64,000 bases of DNA from CAKZYD01 sp039814715 (GCA_039814715.1 JBCCAR010000008.1:1-64000); one strand, 5' to 3'; counted from the stretch's first letter, positions 35,322-43,852 are shown. Translations and numbers: made by a program. The notes: a model not told the origin generated them from the sequence alone.

Positions 35322-36431
35322 TCAACACCCGTATTTGCACGACCTGCTTTTGTTGGTTGTTAAGATACGGATGATGAGCGAGCCTTCTTCGCGGAACGGA
35401 TCGGTGGCGATGGCGGCCACATGGCCATCCACGGGCGCTTTGTAAGTCGCGATCACGCGGCCAAAGGCGTCCCTCGTTTCGGCAATGATCTCGCCTTCTT
35501 CGACTGGGTCCAGCAGTTCTTTGCGGCGAAATACAATGCCAGCGATGGTGGCATCCACGCCGACCGTATCATTGCCAATGATTGGCTGCTGATCAATCGG
35601 TGTGGGCGCCTCACCGGGCAACATCTCTTTATCCGCCATAAGACGGATGATGCCTTCATAGGCTGTTTCAATCAGATCATTTTGAAAGACATTCGCGCCG
35701 CCAATCTCAAAGGTAACGGCGGGAACACCGGCTTTGTTCAGCGTTGTTTCCACGGTCCCTGATTGGCCAGGGTCCATCTTAATCATTTCCGGGCCTAAGA
35801 GCCGCGCCATGTCTTCAACCTGTTTTTTGCGCACATCGGCAAAGACATACAAAGGATATGCGGTGCCCGTGGACTGCGTATGCAGATCAATTGCAAAGTC
35901 TGCATTGCCATCGATAATGCCGCGCCAAATAACGTCTGCATAGCGGATGCCAGGGTCTGCGCTGGCTTTGTCCCCTGGCATTTCGCGGTTTAAATTCGTG
36001 CCGCCCCCAGTGCCATTCACGAAGGGATAGTTGCGCGTTCCTGCCAAGAGCCCTGGCACATTGACGCCGGGAACAATGGTCAAAGTGCCAGCAAGGTTGG
36101 ACGGTTTGACGGAGTCAATCAAACGGTGGGCAACGCCAATCCCATTGAGCTCGTCACCATGCACACCGGCAGTGATTAGAAGTTTCGGGCCGTCCTGCGC
36201 CCCGCGAATAACAACAATGGGTACAAGCCAATCTTGCCCCGTCGGCATACGGCCAGCCGGTAGAAAGAACCGATGTACGGTGCCGCGCTCTAGCTGATCC
36301 ACATCAATGACCTGACGCAGCTGGATATCACCAATGAGCCCTTGAAGCGCACTCACGGGTCGGCGCGTCTCCGCGCCTGCCAGACCAGAACAACATATCA
36401 TTAAAGACAAGCTCAAAAGAACGGCGCGCAA
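35322..36431 (-). CDS. Succinylglutamate desuccinylase/aspartoacylase family hydrolase, exported
   Basis: A 369 aa M14-like zinc hydrolase. A signal peptide (MRAVLLSLSLMICCSGLAGA) indicates export to the periplasm. Zinc ligands are expected in TAGVHGDELNG (His, Glu) and FAIDLHTQS (His); FEIGGANVFQ probably carries the catalytic Glu region. The C-terminal 90 residues form a barrel-like domain (RKELLDPVEEGEIIAETRDAF). The substrate may be an N-acyl amino acid or peptide. It is divergent from the alpha/beta hydrolase at 36552. Confidence 0.87.
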   Translation of the reverse strand: MRAVLLSLSLMICCSGLAGAETRRPVSALQGLIGDIQLRQVIDVDQLERGTVHRFFLPAGRMPTGQDWLVPIVVIRGAQDGPKLLITAGVHGDELNGIGVAHRLIDSVKPSNLAGTLTIVPGVNVPGLLAGTRNYPFVNGTGGGTNLNREMPGDKASADPGIRYADVIWRGIIDGNADFAIDLHTQSTGTAYPLYVFADVRKKQVEDMARLLGPEMIKMDPGQSGTVETTLNKAGVPAVTFEIGGANVFQNDLIETAYEGIIRLMADKEMLPGEAPTPIDQQPIIGNDTVGVDATIAGIVFRRKELLDPVEEGEIIAETRDAFGRVIATYKAPVDGHVAAIATDPFREEGSLIIRILTTNKSRSCKYGC

Positions 36432-36551
36432 AATCTATCTTCCCATGTAATTTAGCAGACGTGTGACGACAGTACCCTTCCATAGTCAGCCAGCGTGGTA
36501 AAGGCCTTGCGATCTTGCTAAGGGAACACAAACAAAAAGGCCAAACGACAT

Positions 36552-37301
36552 ATGCGGCAAGATTTTTCCAGTTTCGATGGCCAAAGGCTGTCTTATTTGA
36601 GTGCTGGCGCTAGCGAGGGCATGGCTGTGCTTCTCGTTCATGGTTTCGTCTCCGACGCACAGACCAACTGGGTAAAAGGCGGGACAGTGGACGCCCTCAG
36701 CGCGGCTGGCTGGCGCGTGATTGCGCCTGATTTGCGCGGCCATGGACAGTCAGCCAAACCACATGATGACAGCGCCTACCCCGACGACGTGTTATCGCGC
36801 GACCAAATCGCACTGCTGGACCATCTCGGCATCCAAGACTTTCATTTGGCTGGCTATTCCCTTGGCGCGATCACGGCAGCGCGCATGATAGAACGCAGCG
36901 CGCAGCCAAGCTCCGTTATCTTGAGCGGCATGGGGAGCGGACTGACGCAAATCGATGGGCGGCGCGAACAGTTCATTGACGCCCTAACAGGCAAAACACC
37001 AAAGACAGACCCCTTTGCCGCGATGGTGACTGGCTTTGTGAAAAAAACCGGCGGCGATGCGGCTGCTCTCGCCCACGTTATGCGAGGGCGCAAGGCCGTG
37101 AGCGCTGAAGCGCTAGCAAAGTGGGACCTGCCCTGCCTTGTTCTGAACGGGGAAAAAGACAACGACAATGGCTCTGGTGACGCGCTTGCAGGACTTATCC
37201 CAGGCGCGCGTAGCCAAACGATCCCTGGGACGCATATGGATGCGATCTTCAAGCCAGATTTCGCCGCTGCAATCGCCGCCTGGCTCGGTGCGCAGGCATA
37301 G
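36552..37301 (+). CDS. Alpha/beta hydrolase
   Basis: A 249 aa hydrolase of the alpha/beta fold with a complete catalytic set: oxyanion region LVHGFVSDAQTNW, PDLRGHGQS, nucleophile elbow GYSLG (Ser at about residue 104), acid in NGEKDND and His in PGTHMDAIF. No signal peptide, so cytoplasmic. The substrate is unknown. This is a useful contrast to the hydrolase at 4675, which lacks the Ser. Confidence 0.88.
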   Translation: MRQDFSSFDGQRLSYLSAGASEGMAVLLVHGFVSDAQTNWVKGGTVDALSAAGWRVIAPDLRGHGQSAKPHDDSAYPDDVLSRDQIALLDHLGIQDFHLAGYSLGAITAARMIERSAQPSSVILSGMGSGLTQIDGRREQFIDALTGKTPKTDPFAAMVTGFVKKTGGDAAALAHVMRGRKAVSAEALAKWDLPCLVLNGEKDNDNGSGDALAGLIPGARSQTIPGTHMDAIFKPDFAAAIAAWLGAQA

Positions 37302-37310
37302 GCGCAAAAA

Positions 37311-37335
37311 GCGTCAAAAAATCTTTATTTGACGC
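37311..37335. repeat. Inverted repeat downstream of the alpha/beta hydrolase
   Basis: GCGTCAAA (37311-37318) and TTTGACGC (37328-37335) pair perfectly; extending inward gives 11 pairs with one mismatch and a 3-base loop. No T-run follows. It lies between the hydrolase stop and the cupin-like gene and could be a weak terminator or an operator for the downstream gene. Confidence 0.45.
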
Positions 37336-37382
37336 GGCGTTACCAGACTTGAAATACTCCGTCATAGAACCAGGAGAGTGCG

Positions 37383-38429
37383 ATGCCCTTTGCAAATCCA
37401 GCCACTGCAAAGCCAAAACAACAACAGCCGCGACAGGTCGCCTTTGATCCAGCCATCGCAAAGGCCGTTGCACAGCGGCTGGTGGTCGGGCTCAGCCATG
37501 ACATTGTGTGCTTGCAGCTGCGCCATATGGCCGATGAGCAGGTTGTGCGCGCCTATATCCGCGAAGCGGAAAACAACGCGTTTTTTCAAGGCTGCATGTC
37601 GCTGCGTCAGCCTTTACAAAAACGCACCTGGATTTTGGAGGCACAAGCGCAGCATTGGCGTCTCGACCCGGAAAAGCGCAACATTCCGATCCGCAAAAAC
37701 CTGTCGCCTGAAGATTTTTATGCGCAATATTATACCAACCAGCGTGCTGTCATTGCGCGCGGCTGGATTGACGATTGGCCGGCGATGACACTCTGGAACA
37801 CCGACTATCTTGAAGAAAAAATAGGCCGCGATACGCTGGTTCAACTTCAGAAAGACCGTGAAAGCCGGCCCGATTATGAAGCCGCGACGCTCTATTTGCG
37901 CGATAAAATTCCGTTTGGAGACATTGCAGACTTACTGCGCTCTGGCAAGCCATCCAACGATATGTACGTGACCGCGAATAATGGCGCTGAGAATATCGAA
38001 GCTTTTAAGCCGATTTGGCCTGATTTTCACGCGATCGACGGCGTCATTAACGACACCAACGATCAGCAAGCCTTTGTTTGGATAGGCCCGGCAGGCACCA
38101 TCACGCCCTTTCACCATGACCTCACAAACAATCTGCTCATTCAAGTCAAAGGCCGCAAGGAGGTGGTTCTAGTGCCAAATTGGGAAGAGGCTCATATGAA
38201 GACCGATCACCGCTTCTTCAGCAGCCTAACGCCCGCAGACCTGGATTTCAGCCCCGGCGCGGCGCCCTGCGCCATGAAATTCACGATCGGCCCGGGTGAT
38301 GCGTTGTTCATTCCCGTTGGCTGGTGGCACTATATTACGAGTTTGGAAGAAAGCTATTCTGTGCTGTTCACAAACTTCAAATACCCCAACGACTTTAACG
38401 CGGGCTTTCCCCAAGAGATGACACCTTAG
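37383..38429 (+). CDS. Cupin-like (JmjC-type) domain protein
   Basis: A 348 aa soluble protein of the cupin_8 family, Fe(II)/2-oxoglutarate oxygenases related to protein and RNA hydroxylases. The N-terminal 90 residues are helical and poorly conserved. The cupin core shows PVIARGWIDDWPA-like entry (RAVIARGWIDDWPAM), the HxD metal pair in TPFHHDLTNN, the strand QVKGRKEVVLVP, and the distal His in IPVGWWHYITSLE. An AGGAG site lies 5 bases before the ATG. It converges with the DUF302 gene, overlapping by 4 bases. Confidence 0.86.
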   Translation: MPFANPATAKPKQQQPRQVAFDPAIAKAVAQRLVVGLSHDIVCLQLRHMADEQVVRAYIREAENNAFFQGCMSLRQPLQKRTWILEAQAQHWRLDPEKRNIPIRKNLSPEDFYAQYYTNQRAVIARGWIDDWPAMTLWNTDYLEEKIGRDTLVQLQKDRESRPDYEAATLYLRDKIPFGDIADLLRSGKPSNDMYVTANNGAENIEAFKPIWPDFHAIDGVINDTNDQQAFVWIGPAGTITPFHHDLTNNLLIQVKGRKEVVLVPNWEEAHMKTDHRFFSSLTPADLDFSPGAAPCAMKFTIGPGDALFIPVGWWHYITSLEESYSVLFTNFKYPNDFNAGFPQEMTP

Positions 38430-38893
38430 CCTGCTTTCACTGCATCGGTCCCCAGCGTGCGCAGCGTACTGCGTATCTTGGCAAGCAATGGCTTGAGCGT
38501 GCGGATACGGTAGCGCACGGCGACAGAAGCTGGGTCTTGCATAATGAGCACAGAGCCATCCCCCTTTTCGCGTACCAGCGCTCTTAAGGGTAAATCAAGA
38601 CCAACATCAGGATTGGCCTGCATGAGCTGGGTGCCCGCTTTTGGATTGCCAAAAATCAAAACCTGATTGGCGGGCAGCTCTAGACCAGCAGACGCAGCAT
38701 TGGCGGCATGGTCAATCCGGGCAAAAACAGTCAAGCCCTGCGCGCGAACCAAAGCTTCAAAGCGGTCCATGGTCTCAGCCACCGGCGCGCTGCTATCAAA
38801 CGTCATGAGGACGTCCGTATCCATGCGTGTGGGGTCTTCGGCGGTGCAGGCGGCCAATAAGAGGGCCCAAATTGCGAATAAAAAACGTATCAT
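38426..38893 (-). CDS. DUF302 domain lipoprotein
   Basis: A 155 aa protein. From ATG 38893 the N-terminus is a lipoprotein signal (MIRFLFAIWALLLAAC, lipidated Cys16). The DUF302 domain follows: SSAPVAETMDRFEALVRAQG, then FARIDHAANA and NQVLIFGNPKAGTQLMQANP, which are typical. A longer frame reaches 38962 but would bury the lipobox. The start region has no clear ribosome site, so the choice rests on the signal peptide. The function of DUF302 is unknown; the fold binds small ligands or metals in some members. Confidence 0.85.
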   Translation of the reverse strand: MIRFLFAIWALLLAACTAEDPTRMDTDVLMTFDSSAPVAETMDRFEALVRAQGLTVFARIDHAANAASAGLELPANQVLIFGNPKAGTQLMQANPDVGLDLPLRALVREKGDGSVLIMQDPASVAVRYRIRTLKPLLAKIRSTLRTLGTDAVKAG

Positions 38894-38995
38894 CATGATC
38901 AAAGAGCCCAGTGTTAAAATTGCCGCCAAACAGCCACTAGCAAGACTCCAGCCCCCGCGCAAACATGCCGGACACCTTCACAGGTCTCAAACACC

Positions 38996-39026
38996 AAAAA
39001 AGCCCCGGAGAAACACCTCCAGGGCT
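38996..39026 (-). terminator. Rho-independent terminator after the PEP-CTERM gene
   Basis: Arms AGCCCCGGAG (39001-39010) and CTCCAGGGCT (39017-39026) pair with one mismatch around a 6-base loop. Read on the minus strand they are followed by a run of six T (A-run ending at 39000). It lies 28 bases beyond the stop codon at 39055. Confidence 0.8.
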
Positions 39027-39054
39027 TAGGTTTCATAAGAGTGTGCTTGCCCCT

Positions 39055-39867
39055 TTATGGAGCCCCGCGCCTGCGGCGACGAGCGAGGCCAAGGACCGCA
39101 AGGCCAGTTCCGACCAACGCGAGTGCGCTAGGCTCAGGCACTGGTGTGGGGGGAGGCGGTGTGGGCGGGCCAGGCGGTGGTGGCGGTGTTGGTGCGACAA
39201 CTTCACCCGCACCTGCAAACCGTAAGTTATCGATCGCGAACCCGGCACTTTCAGCACCGACGAGATCAAGGAACACACCAGCGATGCTCTCTATCCCATC
39301 AGCTGTTACCAAGCCGAGAAACTCAATGCCTAAGCCCTCGTTCTCGACTGATCCAAGGATGGTGCCATCGCGTGAAATAGCGGTGATCGCTGTACTTGCA
39401 ATGTCGTTAAAGAAACCACCATCAAACCCCACGCCAACGACATCTGTGTCGAAAAGAACAGCGATGGGACCGTTGAAATCTGGCGTCCCTGACAGCACTG
39501 GCGACGTTGGGTTAGAGCCATCGCCTCGGATAAAGGTATCCTGACTGCTTGGATCAAGCATGAGAGGACCAGTCGGCGTTCCGACAACGCAAGCTGACGC
39601 AGCCGCGCCAGGACAGTCAGCGCCTGGGTCGGTGCTCAAAGACTGACCGATAAACCAGCCATCGAATGTAACAGTAGGTGAACCCGGCCCGCCGCCATAG
39701 TCGCCCGGGGTATAAACTGGGTTTGTTGTGAATGCTGGAAACTCATCAAATTCGATAAGACCGGAACCCGCAAGGAATTCGGTTTCGTTTACTCGCAAGA
39801 TAGCCGCCTGCGAGGTGGTCGACAGCAACAATGCTGCCGCAACAACTGGTGCGGTTTTTATACTCAT
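39055..39867 (-). CDS. PEP-CTERM sorting domain-containing secreted protein
   Basis: A 270 aa exported protein. The signal peptide is MSIKTAPVVAAALLLSTTSQ-A, and the body is Asp/Gly-rich and beta-like (DEF, GDYGGG, FDTDVVGVGFDGG, FLDLVGAESAGFAIDNL), the style of adhesin-like lectin or fibre domains. A proline-rich linker leads to the sorting tail: PEP motif in VPEPSALALVGTG, a hydrophobic helix, then ARRRRR. In this system an exosortase (EpsH family) cleaves the tail; none is in the window. ATG 39867, preceded by AGAAGGA, is preferred to the frame open to 39897. Confidence 0.9.
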   Translation of the reverse strand: MSIKTAPVVAAALLLSTTSQAAILRVNETEFLAGSGLIEFDEFPAFTTNPVYTPGDYGGGPGSPTVTFDGWFIGQSLSTDPGADCPGAAASACVVGTPTGPLMLDPSSQDTFIRGDGSNPTSPVLSGTPDFNGPIAVLFDTDVVGVGFDGGFFNDIASTAITAISRDGTILGSVENEGLGIEFLGLVTADGIESIAGVFLDLVGAESAGFAIDNLRFAGAGEVVAPTPPPPPGPPTPPPPTPVPEPSALALVGTGLAVLGLARRRRRGAP

Positions 39868-40168
39868 AACAATCCTTCTCTCACTGCCGTCCTGCATTTA
39901 GCAGTTCCACTAGAACACGAGTGGTCGAGTTAGCGGGATGAGCGGATGTCACTCCAACAAACTAGCACGTCAGCCCAAACGCATACCTGCCACTCGCCTC
40001 CTGACATTCAAAAACCGTGCCAAACTGAGAAAACTATGATTACCAATAGCTTAAGCCTATCGCAGTCTCATAATTGTTACGCATATGTAAGGAATCTCGA
40101 CGTAAAAAGGCCCCGGCAGAGGGTCTGCCAGGGCCTTATGTAGTGCTTTGTGGTTGGTTCTAGCGGTA
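39868..40168. other. Intergenic region between the PEP-CTERM gene and groEL
   Basis: These 301 bases hold the promoter region of the PEP-CTERM gene (minus strand) and the groESL terminator at 40103-40137. A short inverted repeat (CCACT-8-AGTGG, near 39906-39923) is visible upstream of the PEP-CTERM gene. I see no coding region. Confidence 0.5.
40103..40137 (-). terminator. Rho-independent terminator of groESL
   Basis: Arms 40107-40120 (AAGGCCCCGGCAGA) and 40124-40137 pair over 14 positions with one mismatch around the loop GGG; the minus-strand transcript ends in a run of five U. It lies 32 bases beyond the groEL stop. Confidence 0.9.
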
Positions 40169-41833
40169 TTAGAAGCCCATGCCGCCCATACCGCCCATGC
40201 CGCCCATGTCCGGCATGCCGCCGCCAGGCATACCGCCTGCAGCCGCTTTGTCATCCGGCAGATCAGCAATGGACGCTTCGGTTGTGATCAGCAGACCAGC
40301 AACGGAGGCGGCGTCTTGCAGAGCGGCGCGAACCACTTTCTTGGGATCAATCACGCCAGACTTGACCAGGTCTTCATAAGACTCGGTCTGCGCGTTAAAG
40401 CCGAAGCTTGTGTCTGTTTGCTCAAGCAGCTTGCCAGCTACAACAGCGCCATCAACACCAGCGTTTTCAACAATCTGACGCAGCGGCGCTTGCAGCGCGC
40501 GGCGTACGATGTCGATGCCGCGGGTCTGGTCGTCGTTATCGCCTTCAAGACCGGCCAACGTTTTGGTGGAGTACAGCAGAGCTGTTCCGCCGCCAGCAAC
40601 GATGCCTTCTTCAACAGCTGCTCTGGTTGCGTGCAGCGCATCGTCGACACGGTCTTTACGCTCTTTCACTTCAACTTCCGTTGCACCGCCGACTTTGATG
40701 ACTGCAACACCGCCGGACAGCTTGGCCAGGCGCTCTTGAAGTTTTTCTTTGTCATAGTCAGAAGACGTGGTTTCGACTTGCGCACGAATTTGCTCGCAGC
40801 GGGCTTTGATGTCCTCGCCGCTGCCAATACCGTCAACGATTGTTGTGTCGTCTTTGGTGATGGACACGCGCTTGGCAGAGCCAAGCATATTCAGCGTGAC
40901 GTTCTCAAGCTTGATGCCGAGGTCTTCAGAAACAACCTGGCCACCGGTGAGGATGGAGATGTCTTCCAGCATCGCTTTGCGGCGATCGCCAAAGCCAGGC
41001 GCCTTCACAGCTGCGATTTTCAGGCCGCCGCGCAGTTTGTTGACAACCAGAGTTGCCAGCGCTTCGCCTTCAACGTCTTCGGCAATGATGAGCAGCGGAC
41101 GAGAAGACTGAACAACAGCTTCTAGAACAGGCAACATCGCTTGCAGGTTGGAGAGTTTTTTCTCGTGCAGGAGGATGTATGGGTTTTCCAGCTCAACCTG
41201 CATTTTCTCTGCATTGGTGATGAAGTACGGGCTCAGATACCCGCGGTCGAACTGCATGCCTTCGACAACTTCAAGTTCGCTTTCAAGGCCTTTCGCTTCT
41301 TCAACGGTGATGACGCCTTCTTTGCCCACTTTTTCCATGGCTTCAGAAATCATCGCACCAACGGCGGCTTCACCATTTGCAGAAATCGTACCGACTTGGG
41401 AGATTTCTTCAGACGACGCGATGTCGCTCTTGCGGGTCTCAAGGTCAGCAACGATTTTCGTCACTGCAATGTCGATGCCGCGCTTAAGGTCCATGGGGTT
41501 CATGCCAGCTGCAACAGACTTCATGCCTTCGCGAACGATGGACTGAGCCAGAACGGTTGCTGTGGTGGTGCCATCACCGGCGATGTCGTTGGTTTTGGAA
41601 GCAACTTCCTTGACCATTTGCGCGCCCATGTTCTCGAACTTGTCTTTCAGTTCGATTTCTTTGGCAACGGTCACACCATCTTTGGTGATGCGCGGCGCGC
41701 CAAAGGATTTGTCGATGACGACATTGCGGCCTTTCGGGCCAAGCGTCACTTTGACAGCATTTGCCAAGGTGTCGACGCCTTTTAAGATGCGCTCACGGGC
41801 ATCTGCGTGGAATTTTACGTCTTTTGCGGACAT
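40169..41833 (-). CDS. groL: Chaperonin GroEL (60 kDa)
   Basis: The 554 aa subunit of the double-ring ATP-driven folding chamber. Typical segments: VKVTLGPKGRNVVIDKSFG, the ATP site GDGTTTATVLAQ, and the apical domain with GYLSPYFITN. The tail is a Gly-Met repeat (GGMPGGGMPDMGGMGGMGG) that projects into the cavity, which explains the repetitive DNA at 40175-40220. It is the second gene of the operon, 49 bases after groES, under the CIRCE element. Confidence 0.99.
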   Translation of the reverse strand: MSAKDVKFHADARERILKGVDTLANAVKVTLGPKGRNVVIDKSFGAPRITKDGVTVAKEIELKDKFENMGAQMVKEVASKTNDIAGDGTTTATVLAQSIVREGMKSVAAGMNPMDLKRGIDIAVTKIVADLETRKSDIASSEEISQVGTISANGEAAVGAMISEAMEKVGKEGVITVEEAKGLESELEVVEGMQFDRGYLSPYFITNAEKMQVELENPYILLHEKKLSNLQAMLPVLEAVVQSSRPLLIIAEDVEGEALATLVVNKLRGGLKIAAVKAPGFGDRRKAMLEDISILTGGQVVSEDLGIKLENVTLNMLGSAKRVSITKDDTTIVDGIGSGEDIKARCEQIRAQVETTSSDYDKEKLQERLAKLSGGVAVIKVGGATEVEVKERKDRVDDALHATRAAVEEGIVAGGGTALLYSTKTLAGLEGDNDDQTRGIDIVRRALQAPLRQIVENAGVDGAVVAGKLLEQTDTSFGFNAQTESYEDLVKSGVIDPKKVVRAALQDAASVAGLLITTEASIADLPDDKAAAGGMPGGGMPDMGGMGGMGGMGF

Positions 41834-41882
41834 GTGAATGTTCCTTTCAAAATATAATGGGGGTCAGAAACGAAAAAACCGC

Positions 41883-42194
41883 TTAGGCTGCTTTTGCCGC
41901 CGCGGTTTTGTCGAGAATGCCGAGGATGTCGGATTCTTTCATGATGATGAGCTCTTCACCATCGAGTTTCACTTCTGTGCCGGACCATTTGCCGAACAGA
42001 ATGGTGTCGCCCGCAGCGACTTCCAGCGGCGTGATGTCGCCAGAGTCGTTACGCGCGCCAGTACCAACGGCGATCACTTCGCCTTCTTGCGGCTTTTCTT
42101 GAGCCGAATCCGGAATGATGATGCCGCCCGCAGTTTTTTCTTCACTGTCGAGACGGCGAACCAGGACACGGTCGTGTAAGGGACGAAAGCCCAT
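41883..42194 (-). CDS. groS: Co-chaperonin GroES (10 kDa)
   Basis: The 103 aa lid of the GroEL chamber. It begins MGFRPLHDRVLVRRLDSEEKT with the mobile loop EKTAGGIIIPDSAQEKPQ that docks to GroEL, and ends with DILGILDKTAAAKAA. It is the first gene of the groESL operon; an AGGAGG-type site (rc of CCTCCT at 42202-42207) precedes the ATG. Transcription should be controlled by HrcA through the CIRCE at 42268-42294. Confidence 0.98.
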   Translation of the reverse strand: MGFRPLHDRVLVRRLDSEEKTAGGIIIPDSAQEKPQEGEVIAVGTGARNDSGDITPLEVAAGDTILFGKWSGTEVKLDGEELIIMKESDILGILDKTAAAKAA

Positions 42195-42267
42195 ATCAAT
42201 TACCTCCTATTTGGCATCGGCTAACCGCCGACAATGGCGGCAAGCTCGATTTTGTGTGTCACACCCG

Positions 42268-42294
42268 TTAGCACTCACAAGCTAGGAGTGCTAA
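42268..42294 (-). promoter_or_regulatory. CIRCE operator (HrcA binding site)
   Basis: TTAGCACTC-N9-GAGTGCTAA matches the CIRCE consensus at every position. It lies 73 bases upstream of the groES start and just downstream of a promoter-like pair at 42305-42332, so it would cover the first transcribed bases. HrcA is not encoded in this window. Confidence 0.97.
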
Positions 42295-42304
42295 CGACAC
42301 CCCG

Positions 42305-42332
42305 GATATGGTCTACCCTCCCATCAAGTCAA
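42305..42332 (-). promoter_or_regulatory. Probable groESL promoter
   Basis: Minus strand: TTGACT (42332-42327) and CATATC (42310-42305) are separated by 16 bases. Start of transcription would fall at the upstream edge of the CIRCE. An overlapping CTTGAT could also serve as a heat-shock sigma -35, but its spacing to CCATAT is short. Confidence 0.55.
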
Positions 42333-42477
42333 CACCCGAAAGGGGATGAAAAGTGCTCCTGGAAATGTTTTTTGTCATTTCTGCGCCGCAATGCCTATGT
42401 ACACACTCATGGTGCGTTAAGATGGCTGCTGTAAAGGCAGTAGAAACATATGTGACAATGGTGGGAGTGCCTTCCAA

Positions 42478-43113
42478 ATGAAAAGTGTAATCCGATTGCT
42501 GGCTGCGGTCTTTGCTAGCCTTGCGCTTGCCCCTTACAGCTTTGCTGCTGAAGAGGAACAAGGCAAACGCCCCATCGATTTTTTCGACAAGGTGGAAATT
42601 GATTTCACAGCAAGCGACATCAAAGCCATTGGCGAGAACGCGGATAAGGCGCAGGTGCCTGCTGAACGCATCACGGGCCGCTTTGTTCTGTTCGTTCCAA
42701 AGGTGCGCGAGGAAGCAAAAGGCTTTTGGGAAACGCAAATGGTCCGCTTTGCCTCCATGTCGCTGAAAGCTGGAGAATATAGCTGGCCGCTGTCAGGCGT
42801 ATCAGCGTCCATTCAGTTTATTGATGACCGCCCCATGCGCATGATCATTGGACGCAGACCTGGCGGGCGCGATGCTGTGCTCCCTGGAAGCCAAGATTTC
42901 GCAGTCACTTTCACCCGCGAAAGCCGCAGCGCAAATGATTATAGCCTTGAGTTCTCAAGCTTTGCCTTTGGCATCTTTGGCCAGCGCGGCATTGAGTATG
43001 TGGCTGGCAAAGGCGATGCAAAAATTCGCGTCGTCAAAACTGAAAAGAACGAAGAGAAGAAAAAGCCACCCGTCGATTTCGGCTTTTCCATCGGCTCATA
43101 TACGCCTGAGTAG
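42478..43113 (+). CDS. Exported protein of unknown family
   Basis: A 211 aa protein I do not recognise. A clear signal peptide (MKSVIRLLAAVFASLALAPY-SFA) points to the periplasm. The mature part is mixed alpha/beta: it opens with FFDKVEIDFTASDIKAIG, has a central RFVLFVPKVREEAKGFWE, and ends Lys/Glu-rich (EKNEEKKKPPVDF) before FGFSIGSYTP. No lipobox, membrane segment or metal motif is evident. It ends 19 bases before the DUF3179 gene, which is also exported, so the two probably form an operon. Confidence 0.75.
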   Translation: MKSVIRLLAAVFASLALAPYSFAAEEEQGKRPIDFFDKVEIDFTASDIKAIGENADKAQVPAERITGRFVLFVPKVREEAKGFWETQMVRFASMSLKAGEYSWPLSGVSASIQFIDDRPMRMIIGRRPGGRDAVLPGSQDFAVTFTRESRSANDYSLEFSSFAFGIFGQRGIEYVAGKGDAKIRVVKTEKNEEKKKPPVDFGFSIGSYTPE

Positions 43114-43132
43114 GGACGCGAGGTATAAAGTG

Positions 43133-43852
43133 ATGGGCGTTCGTTTATTGGCTGCAATTGCAGCAGCCGGACTATGGCTTTGCGGTCCGACGCAGGCCAG
43201 TGACTACGCAGCGCCGTCCCAAATCAGCTTTGTTCCATTAGATCTGGCGGGGCATGTTGGCGGGCTAGAGCCCGTCTTGAGCGTAAGCCGCGGCGACGTG
43301 ACGAAAATCTATCCACTGCGCATTTTAGCGCTGCACGGCGTCATCAACGATACGCTGGCGGGACGCGATCTGGCACTCACATATTGCGGGCCATGCGGCA
43401 CAGTTGGCGCCTTTCAAACCAATGGGAATACACTCACAGCGTCAATTAAAGATGGCGAGATCGCCATGGTGCTCACAGACGTAGGCGGAAAGCGCTGGTC
43501 GCAAGCAGATGGCGAACCACTTGGCGCACGCCAGGCAATGCTGAAAGCTATGCCGTCCTCCGTTGTTTCCATGGCACGTGCGCGCCAAGCGGCCGGGGCG
43601 GATCAAGTGGTCCTTGTCCTCCAAGATACAGAACGCTCCCGCATCCCGATCCCAAAGACTCTTGCGTTGCCGGGCGCAGGCAATCTGCAGCAAGATGTGC
43701 GAGACGAAGATGAATCAAACACGACCAAGGTGCTTGATGCGCGCAGCTGGTCTTTAGATGTTTTATCACCTGAGAAGCGGCTAACGGGAGAAGAACGTTT
43801 AATCCTGCTAGAACAACGCCAAGGCGACATCCAAGGGCCGCCGCGGCCATAA
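43133..43852 (+). CDS. DUF3179 domain-containing exported protein
   Basis: A 239 aa protein. After a signal peptide (MGVRLLAAIAAAGLWLCGPTQA-S) comes the DUF3179 pattern: KIYPLRILALHGVINDTLAG, then LALTYCGPCGTVGAFQ with the conserved Cys pair. The loop normally reads TYCPLCN; here it is TYCGPC. The C-terminal part is less conserved. The start is ATG 43133 or the directly preceding GTG. A frame open further upstream to 42848 overlaps the previous gene and is not supported. Function is unknown; Cys residues suggest redox or metal binding. Confidence 0.82.
   Translation: MGVRLLAAIAAAGLWLCGPTQASDYAAPSQISFVPLDLAGHVGGLEPVLSVSRGDVTKIYPLRILALHGVINDTLAGRDLALTYCGPCGTVGAFQTNGNTLTASIKDGEIAMVLTDVGGKRWSQADGEPLGARQAMLKAMPSSVVSMARARQAAGADQVVLVLQDTERSRIPIPKTLALPGAGNLQQDVRDEDESNTTKVLDARSWSLDVLSPEKRLTGEERLILLEQRQGDIQGPPRP

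Noticed and set aside
40175..40225. Short tandem DNA repeat at the groEL 3' end
   Set aside because: It encodes the normal Gly-Gly-Met tail of GroEL, so it is a protein repeat rather than a DNA element.
40148..41785. Long open frames on the plus strand across groEL (325 and 214 codons)
   Set aside because: They are antisense shadows of groEL caused by its strong codon bias; no start sites, no recognisable domains.
42848..43132. Upstream extension of the DUF3179 gene to 42848
   Set aside because: It overlaps the preceding exported protein in another frame and would bury the clear signal peptide starting at 43133.
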